Source of the DNA: Scleromatobacter humisilvae
GTDB lineage: Bacteria; Pseudomonadota; Gammaproteobacteria; Burkholderiales; Burkholderiaceae_C
DNA: 64,000 nt
NCBI RefSeq assembly: GCF_023231945.1
Contig: NZ_JAJLJH010000001.1
Location: 744,001 to 808,000 of the forward strand
Direction of reading: 5' to 3'
This document shows, piece after piece, positions 58,870 through 64,000 of this stretch. The stretch's first letter is position 1; each line of letters starts with the position of its first letter. The notes beneath the pieces are model-generated. The model had not been told where the DNA came from and ran no database searches. It was given only the letters and a program-made list of their open reading frames with translations. Made by a program: the position numbers and the translations under genes.

Positions 58870-58896
58870 TCAAGTTCCGGCGCGAGCGGCCGAAGA
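58870..58896 (+). promoter_or_regulatory. Sigma-28 (FliA)-like promoter upstream of flagellin-like gene
   Basis: TCAAGTTC, 11 bases, GCCGAAGA. Six of eight bases match the consensus at each box (TAAAGTTT and GCCGATAA), with the canonical spacing. It lies 190 bases before the ATG at 59087. The rest of the 309-base gap from 58778 holds no recognisable gene. Confidence 0.5.
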
Positions 58897-59086
58897 GCCG
58901 AACAAGCGCTCTTTCCGACTAGCACCGACGGCCCCCTTCCGATCGCCGGAGGTGGCGGAGAAAGCGCCGGCATTTCTTCACGTTGCCGTTCGCGCGCTTG
59001 TGCCAGCCACTTTCGCGCGACCCGGCGCGTGGGCAAGATATCGAGCGCGTGCCTCCCCGACGGGACGCACGCTGAAGGACCTCGCC

Positions 59087-59911
59087 ATGTTGACGCCCAG
59101 CACGCCCGTCGCCACGCCATTCTCGCCAGCCCAGACCGCCACCGCCCGCACGGCCGCGGTCGAGGCGAACTCGCGCGCCGACTTCAACGCGCAGCTGCAG
59201 CTGGCCAAGGCCGACGAGGCCCGCATCGCCCACCTGAAGGCGATGGCCGCGGCCGCGCGCGACGCCGAATCGCAGGTGCCCGACCCGATGACGAGCCTGT
59301 CGACGGTGGCCGTGGCCGGCGCGATGAACAGCCTGCCGGCGGCGCTGAACATGATGCAGCGCATCGCGATGGCCTCGGCCAGCGGCACCCTCACCGACGC
59401 CGATCGCCAGACGCTGCAGACGGAATACGCGCAGCTCACCGCCAAGGTCGCCAGCAGCGTCGGCAGCGTCAGCGCCAGCGAGCAGGCGCAGACCTCCACG
59501 ACGCACGACGACGAGCGCGAGGACAACGCCGAGAACACCTGGCGCGAGGACTCGGACGACCACCGAAGCACCCTCACGCAGACGACCGAAGTCCCGCAGC
59601 AGACCGTGCAATACCAGCCGATGGAGCACACGGTCACCACGCAGAAGCAGGTGCTGGTCGAGGACGGCCACGGCCCGCAGAAGGATCCGCGCGTCGACTT
59701 CCGCACGCACGAGCTGCACGTCGGCGCCGACTCCTACGAGCCGGCGTCGATGCGGCAGTCGTTCACGACGCCGACGATGCCCGAGACCTTCGGCCGCATC
59801 GAGAACCACGCCGAGACGCAGCACGTCTTCGTCGCGCAGGCGGCCCAGGTCACGCAGTTCGTGCAGGTGGCGCAGACGGAGCACATCGCGCCGGTCATCG
59901 CGGTCGCCTAG
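59087..59911 (+). CDS. Protein with flagellin-D1-like segment
   Basis: A protein of 274 residues preceded by GAAGGA at 59074-59079. It has no signal peptide or membrane helix. Residues 85-128 ([15 protein letters not shown], then [17 protein letters not shown]) closely resemble the D1 helical hairpin of flagellin, where GT.SDADR.ALQ.E..QL is standard. The flagellin N- and C-terminal D0 helices are absent. The rest is rich in Thr, Gln, His and acidic residues. With a sigma-28-like promoter upstream, a flagellum-related role is inferred. It ends tail to tail with ssuB, both stops lying in one CTAG. Confidence 0.75.
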   Translation: MLTPSTPVATPFSPAQTATARTAAVEANSRADFNAQLQLAKADEARIAHLKAMAAAARDAESQVPDPMTSLSTVAVAGAMNSLPAALNMMQRIAMASASGTLTDADRQTLQTEYAQLTAKVASSVGSVSASEQAQTSTTHDDEREDNAENTWREDSDDHRSTLTQTTEVPQQTVQYQPMEHTVTTQKQVLVEDGHGPQKDPRVDFRTHELHVGADSYEPASMRQSFTTPTMPETFGRIENHAETQHVFVAQAAQVTQFVQVAQTEHIAPVIAVA

Positions 59912-60684
59912 GCGGCCAGCCTGTCCGCCGCACTCGGCGGTTCGCCCAGCACGCGCGCCAGCACGCGGCCCTCCAGCTCGGCGAACGCCGGCGAGCCGTG
60001 CGCGCGTGGGCGTGCGAGCGCGACCGGCTCGTCCAGCGTCACGCGCCCGTCCTCGACCAGCAGCACGCGGTCGGCCAGCGCCACGGCCTCGGCGACGTCG
60101 TGCGTCACCAGCACCGCCGTGAAGCGCTGCTCGCGCCACAGCGACTCGATCAGGCGCTGCATCTCGATGCGCGTCAACGCGTCCAACGCACCGAGCGGTT
60201 CGTCCAGCAGCAGCAGGCGCGGGCGATGCACGAGCGCGCGCGCCAGCGCGACCCGCTGGCGCTGGCCGCCGGACAGCACCGCCGGCCAGTCGCCCGCACG
60301 ATCGGCGAGCCCGACCTGCGCGAGCGCGTGACGCGCGCGCGCGGGGGCGTCGCCCGCGTCCAGCCCGAGCTGCACGTTCTGCAGCACCGTGCGCCAGGGC
60401 AGCAGGCGCGCCTCCTGGAACATGATGCGCACGTCGTCGCGGCGCGCGCCCGACGGCGCGCCGCCCAGCGCGATCTCGCCGGTGGTCGGCGTCTCCAGCC
60501 CGGCCAGCAGGCGCAGCAGCGTGCTCTTGCCGCAGCCGCTGCGCCCGACGACGGCGACGAATTCGCCGGGTCGCACGTCGAGGCCGATGTCGTCCAGCAC
60601 CACGCGCTCGCCGAAGCGCTTGCCCAAGGCCTCGACACGCACGCCGAGTCCGGCGGCGGGCGGGGTCATCCAGTCACGTTGCAT
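59908..60684 (-). CDS. ssuB: Aliphatic sulfonate ABC transporter ATPase
   Basis: Cytoplasmic ATPase of the NitT/TauT/SsuB importer class, 258 residues. Walker A is GRSGCGKST, the signature [15 protein letters not shown], and Walker [13 protein letters not shown]. It powers uptake of alkanesulfonates with SsuC and SsuA. It is last gene of the operon, 15 bases after ssuC. Confidence 0.93.
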   Translation of the reverse strand: MQRDWMTPPAAGLGVRVEALGKRFGERVVLDDIGLDVRPGEFVAVVGRSGCGKSTLLRLLAGLETPTTGEIALGGAPSGARRDDVRIMFQEARLLPWRTVLQNVQLGLDAGDAPARARHALAQVGLADRAGDWPAVLSGGQRQRVALARALVHRPRLLLLDEPLGALDALTRIEMQRLIESLWREQRFTAVLVTHDVAEAVALADRVLLVEDGRVTLDEPVALARPRAHGSPAFAELEGRVLARVLGEPPSAADRLAA

Positions 60685-60699
60685 GCGTCTCTCCGAAGG

Positions 60700-61476
60700 T
60701 CAGGCCGCGGCGCCCAGGTAGGCGGGATTCCAGCGCAGGAAGCGGCGCTCCAGCGCGCGCGCGACGAGGTCGGCCAGCTTGCCCAGCAGCGCGTAGAGCA
60801 GAACGCCGACGAGCACGACGTCGGTCTGCAGGAATTCGCGCGCATTCATCGTCATGTAGCCGATGCCCGACTGCGCGGAGATGGTCTCGGCCACGATCAG
60901 CAGCACCCACATCAGGCCCAGCGAGAAGCGCAGGCCCACGAGGATGGACGGCAGCGCGCCCGGCAGGATCACCTCGCGGTAGAGCGGCCAGCCGCGCAGG
61001 CCGTAGCTGCGCGCCATCTCGACCAGCCCGGCGTCGACCGAGCGGATACCGTGATACGTATTGAGGTAGATCGGGAAGAACACGCCGATCGCGACGAGGA
61101 ACAGCTTGGCCGACTCGTCGATGCCGAACCACAGGATGACCAGCGGGATCAGCGCCAGCGGTGGCACGTTGCGCACCATCTGCAGCGTGGTGTCCAGCAG
61201 CGTCTCGGCGACGCGGAACGTGCCGGTCAGCAAGCCCAGCACGAGGCCCAGTCCGCCGCCGATCGCCAGGCCGGCGAGCGCGCGGCCCGTGCTGATCGCC
61301 ACGTCGTGCACCAGCTCGCCCGACTTCAGCAGGTTCCAGAACGCCTGCGCCACGGCCAGCGGCTCGGGCAGGATGCGCGTGGACAGCCAGCCCGAGCGCG
61401 ACGCCGCCTCCCAGCCGGCGATCACCAGCAGCGGGACGATCCACGGAGCGATGCCGCGCAGGCGCGTGGCTGTCAC
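60700..61476 (-). CDS. ssuC: Aliphatic sulfonate ABC transporter permease
   Basis: Inner-membrane permease of the SsuC/TauC type, 258 residues with about six helices. The EAA loop contacting the ATPase reads [24 protein letters not shown]. The start is GTG at 61476, overlapping the ssuD stop as GTGA, which couples the two. It sits in the order A-D-C-B, as in E. coli ssuEADCB. Confidence 0.94.
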   Translation of the reverse strand: MTATRLRGIAPWIVPLLVIAGWEAASRSGWLSTRILPEPLAVAQAFWNLLKSGELVHDVAISTGRALAGLAIGGGLGLVLGLLTGTFRVAETLLDTTLQMVRNVPPLALIPLVILWFGIDESAKLFLVAIGVFFPIYLNTYHGIRSVDAGLVEMARSYGLRGWPLYREVILPGALPSILVGLRFSLGLMWVLLIVAETISAQSGIGYMTMNAREFLQTDVVLVGVLLYALLGKLADLVARALERRFLRWNPAYLGAAA

Positions 61477-62735
61477 GTTGCATTTCCTTCAAGCTCTCGG
61501 GAAGCGAGGGGCGCACCCGAGCCGATCCGAGCTGCCCCTCGGGGGGCAGCGACCAGCGGGAGCGTGGGGGGCGTCATTCCTGGGCGGATGTCGTTGGCGA
61601 CGATCTCGCCGAACGGCCCGGTCAGCGTCGGGCCGCGCGTGAGCTTGTCGCGCGTGGCCAGCGGCAGCAGCGGGAACACGAGCTCGGCGAAGCGGTAGGC
61701 CTCCTCGAGATGCGGGTAGCCCGACAGGATGAAGTAGTCCATGCCGAGATCGGCGTACTCCTGGATGCGCGCTGCGACCTGCTGCGGATCACCCACCAGC
61801 GCCGTGCCCGCGCCGCCGCGCACCAGGCCGACGCCGGCCCACAGGTTGGGCGCGACCTCCAGGCCCGCGCGCGGGTTGGCCTTGTCGAACCGGCCGCCGT
61901 GCAGCGCGGCCATGCGGCGCTGGCCGATCGAGTCCATCGCCGCGAACTTCTTCTGCGCCGCGGCGACGATGTCGTCGTCCAGGTGCGAGATCAGCTTGCC
62001 GGCGGCGGCCCAGGCCTCGTCCTCGGTCTCGCGCACGATCACGTGCAGGCGGATGCCGAACTCGAGCTTGCGGCCCAGCCTCTCGGCGCGGCCACCGACG
62101 TCGCGCACCTTCTCCGCGACGGCCGCGGGCGGCTCGCCCCACGTGAGGTAGGTGTCGCACTGCGCCGCCGCGAGGTCGTGCGCCGGCCCGGACGAGCCGC
62201 CGAAGAACAGCGGCGGATAGGGCTGCGTGACGGGCGGGTAGATCACCTTCGCGCCCTTGACCTTCAGGTGCCTGCCGTCGAAGTCGATCGCCTCGTTCGT
62301 GTGGCTCGCCTGCAGCACGCCGCGCCAGATCGACACGAACTCGGTCGACAGCTCGTAGCGCTCCTCGTGGCTCAGGTGCAGGCCGTCGCCGGCGAGCTCG
62401 TCGGGGTCGCCGCCGGTGACCAGGTTGACCAGGACGCGGCCGCCCGACAGGCGATCGAGCGTGGCCGCCATGCGCGCGGTCTGTACCGGCTGGATGATGC
62501 CCGGCCGCAGCGCGACGAGGAACTTCAGGCGCTTGGTCACGTCGACGAGGCTGGCCGCGACCATCCACGAGTCCTCGCAGGATCGGCCGGTCGGCAGCAG
62601 CACGCCTTCGTAGCCGAGGGTGTCGGCGGCGATGGCGACCTGCTTGAAGTAGTCGAGGTCGGTCTGCCGCGCGCCCTTGGACGTGCCGAGGTAACGCGAG
62701 TCGCCGTGGGTGGGGATGAACCAGAGGATCTTCAT
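61473..62735 (-). CDS. ssuD: FMNH2-dependent alkanesulfonate monooxygenase
   Basis: Cleaves alkanesulfonates to aldehyde and sulfite with FMNH2 and O2, providing sulfur under sulfate limitation. The luciferase-like fold begins [47 protein letters not shown] and [22 protein letters not shown] are all diagnostic. At 420 residues it is about 39 longer than E. coli SsuD (381). The extra C-terminus (after [13 protein letters not shown]) is encoded by a GC-rich palindromic stretch and looks like captured intergenic DNA. The FMN reductase SsuE is not in the visible part of the operon. Confidence 0.96.
   Translation of the reverse strand: MKILWFIPTHGDSRYLGTSKGARQTDLDYFKQVAIAADTLGYEGVLLPTGRSCEDSWMVAASLVDVTKRLKFLVALRPGIIQPVQTARMAATLDRLSGGRVLVNLVTGGDPDELAGDGLHLSHEERYELSTEFVSIWRGVLQASHTNEAIDFDGRHLKVKGAKVIYPPVTQPYPPLFFGGSSGPAHDLAAAQCDTYLTWGEPPAAVAEKVRDVGGRAERLGRKLEFGIRLHVIVRETEDEAWAAAGKLISHLDDDIVAAAQKKFAAMDSIGQRRMAALHGGRFDKANPRAGLEVAPNLWAGVGLVRGGAGTALVGDPQQVAARIQEYADLGMDYFILSGYPHLEEAYRFAELVFPLLPLATRDKLTRGPTLTGPFGEIVANDIRPGMTPPTLPLVAAPRGAARIGSGAPLASRELEGNAT
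61531..61550. repeat. GC-rich palindrome inside the 3' end of ssuD
   Basis: GCTGCCCC and GGGGCAGC around TCGG form an 8-bp stem encoded in the extra C-terminal tail of ssuD. Similar CCCCCGAGGG sequence lies in the C-terminal tail of the diguanylate cyclase gene near 2600. Confidence 0.5.
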
Positions 62736-62736
62736 G

Positions 62737-63669
62737 TCAGGCTTTCAGCACGGCGTCCGCGACGCGTACGGGGTGAGGTATCAGGCCGAGCTGCGCGAAG
62801 GTGTCGGCCACGCGCTGCTGGTCGGCGATGTCCGCGTCCTTCAGTCGCGTGACCGGGCCCGCCGTGCGGCGCTCGAGGAAGCGGATCGTGGTCGACAGCG
62901 GCAGCCCGCTTTCGACGGCCAGGAAGTGCGCGGTCTCGCTGCGGTTGGACTTGACCCAGGCGTCGGCCTCGCTCAGCGAATCGAACAAGGCCTTCAGCGT
63001 GCGCGCGTCCCGCGTCAGCGCGCGCGAGGCGAGGTAGTAGCTGTTGTTGCTGGTCAGGCCGACGCCGGTCGACAGCACGCGCGCGCGCCCGTCGATCTCG
63101 GCCGCGGCGTAATACGGATCCCAGATGCCCCAGGCATCGAGCGCGCCGCGTTCGAAGGCCGCGCGCGCGTCCGAGGGCGTCAGCGTGACGGGCGTGATGT
63201 CCGACCACTGCAGCCCGCCCTTCTGCACCGCGCGCACGACCAGGAAGTGCGCGCTGGAGCCCTTCTGGAAGCCGACGCGCCTGCCCTTGAGGTCGGCCAG
63301 CGTGCGGATCCTCGAGTCGGACGGCACCAGGATCGCCGAGCTCGCGGGCTTGGGCGGCTCGAGGCCGGCGTACCAGATGTCCTTGCCGGCGGCCTGCGCG
63401 AACACGGGCGGCGTGTCGCCGGTGAAGCCGAAGTCGAGGCTGCCGACGGCCAGCGCCTCGAGGATCTGCGGCCCGGCCGGAAACTCGACCCACTTCGTCG
63501 CCACGCCGGGAAGCCGCGACTCGAGCAGCTTGCGCTCGCGCACCACCATCAGGTTGACGGACGACTTCTGGTAGCCGATGCGCAGATCCGCGCCGGCGGC
63601 GTGCGCCGACAGCGTCGCCGCGGCGCCGACCAGCACGAGCGCCTGGCGCCGATTCAGGGTCACGTCCAT
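62737..63669 (-). CDS. ssuA: Aliphatic sulfonate ABC transporter substrate-binding protein
   Basis: Periplasmic binding protein for alkanesulfonates, 310 residues from ATG 63669; a GTG at 63684 overlapping the preceding stop (GTGA) would add five. The signal peptide ([22 protein letters not shown]) carries a paired arginine. The mature part follows the SsuA pattern [35 protein letters not shown] and GWGIWDPYY-like [13 protein letters not shown]. Only one base separates it from ssuD. Confidence 0.94.
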   Translation of the reverse strand: MDVTLNRRQALVLVGAAATLSAHAAGADLRIGYQKSSVNLMVVRERKLLESRLPGVATKWVEFPAGPQILEALAVGSLDFGFTGDTPPVFAQAAGKDIWYAGLEPPKPASSAILVPSDSRIRTLADLKGRRVGFQKGSSAHFLVVRAVQKGGLQWSDITPVTLTPSDARAAFERGALDAWGIWDPYYAAAEIDGRARVLSTGVGLTSNNSYYLASRALTRDARTLKALFDSLSEADAWVKSNRSETAHFLAVESGLPLSTTIRFLERRTAGPVTRLKDADIADQQRVADTFAQLGLIPHPVRVADAVLKA

Positions 63670-63680
63670 GGCGCGCGGCC

Positions 63681-64000
63681 TCACTTGCCCGCGAGCGTCG
63701 CCGCCGCGTTGACGGGCAGCGCGTCGGCGATGCGGACCGGCTTCGGGATCAGCTTGAGGTCGAGGAAGGTGTCGGCGATCTGCTGCTGCTGCGCGGCGAC
63801 GGCCGGCGTCAGCGGCGTGACGCCGTAGCGATAACGGCGCAGGCTGGTCTCCACCACGGCGGCGTCGAGGCCCTGCAGCGGCGCGATCAGGGCCGCCGCG
63901 CGCGGCACGTCGGCCTGGACGAAGCGGGCCGCGTCGTCGGTGTTGGCGAACAGCGCATGGATCACCGCGGGATTGGCCCTGGCGTAGTCGGTCTGCGCCA
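63681..64000 (-). CDS. Second sulfonate-type substrate-binding protein (5' end outside window)
   Basis: The last 106 codons of a binding protein of the same class as SsuA; the frame remains open to the right edge, so the start is outside. Its C-terminus (QIADTFLDLKLIPKPVRIADALP) closely parallels that of the adjacent ssuA product ([23 protein letters not shown]), so the two are tandem paralogues. It would lie upstream in the same operon and may widen the substrate range. Confidence 0.88.
   Translation of the reverse strand, partial: AQTDYARANPAVIHALFANTDDAARFVQADVPRAAALIAPLQGLDAAVVETSLRRYRYGVTPLTPAVAAQQQQIADTFLDLKLIPKPVRIADALPVNAAATLAGK

Overview
The window comes from a very GC-rich betaproteobacterium, most likely a member of the Burkholderiales close to the Rubrivivax/Leptothrix/Roseateles group. 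The grounds are the base composition, the gene run lepA-lepB-DUF4845-rnc-era-recO-pdxJ-acpS-nagZ, the divergent rluC/rne pair and the style of the proteins. It reads as ordinary chromosome: there is no prophage, insertion sequence, CRISPR array or rRNA, and one tRNA gene. Genes are dense and many are joined by 4-base ATGA or GTGA overlaps.

Layout. 1-2.5 kb: divergent kup and corA cation transporters. 2.5-7.4 kb: a membrane diguanylate cyclase, then the minus-strand operon rluC-gph-Rieske-sppA. 7.3-12.8 kb: rne with a long structured leader, a lipoprotein and an exported protein. 12.8-21.1 kb: the minus-strand housekeeping block from lepA to nagZ. 21.1-21.9 kb: an intergenic zone with a terminator, DnaA-box-like sites and tRNA-Arg(CCU). 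21.9-27.8 kb: ctpA, a MoeB/ThiF-type enzyme, a LOG-family protein, arginase and an orphan peptide-type binding protein. 28-36 kb: a hybrid histidine kinase, a DUF429 protein, a histidine kinase that lacks its phospho-acceptor histidine, a DMT exporter, a GST and an asparaginase. 36-44.6 kb: a complete histidine utilisation locus, hutUH diverging from hutC-D-I-G-F. 44.6-52.4 kb: small and exported proteins, a 1-Cys peroxiredoxin and a persulfide dioxygenase-rhodanese fusion. 52.4-58.2 kb: a signalling operon (PAS kinase, response regulator, REC-REC-PAS-GGDEF-EAL protein, DoxX-like membrane protein). 58.2-64 kb: a hydrolase, a protein with a flagellin-like segment and a sulfonate operon (binding proteins, ssuD, ssuC, ssuB) running off the right edge.

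The genes fit a soil or water heterotroph that uses histidine, arginine, asparagine and sulfonates and regulates itself heavily through c-di-GMP and two-component signalling. The least expected results are these. Three scattered genes (diguanylate cyclase, orphan binding protein, flagellin-like protein) each have upstream sequence resembling a sigma-28 flagellar promoter with exact 11-base spacing. One histidine kinase has alanine in place of its catalytic histidine. A roughly 270-base inverted repeat fills the gap between two convergent genes from stop codon to stop codon. A perfect 22-bp palindrome lies between hutU and hutH. A strong terminator with no obvious gene lies upstream of lepA beside a DnaA-box-like cluster.
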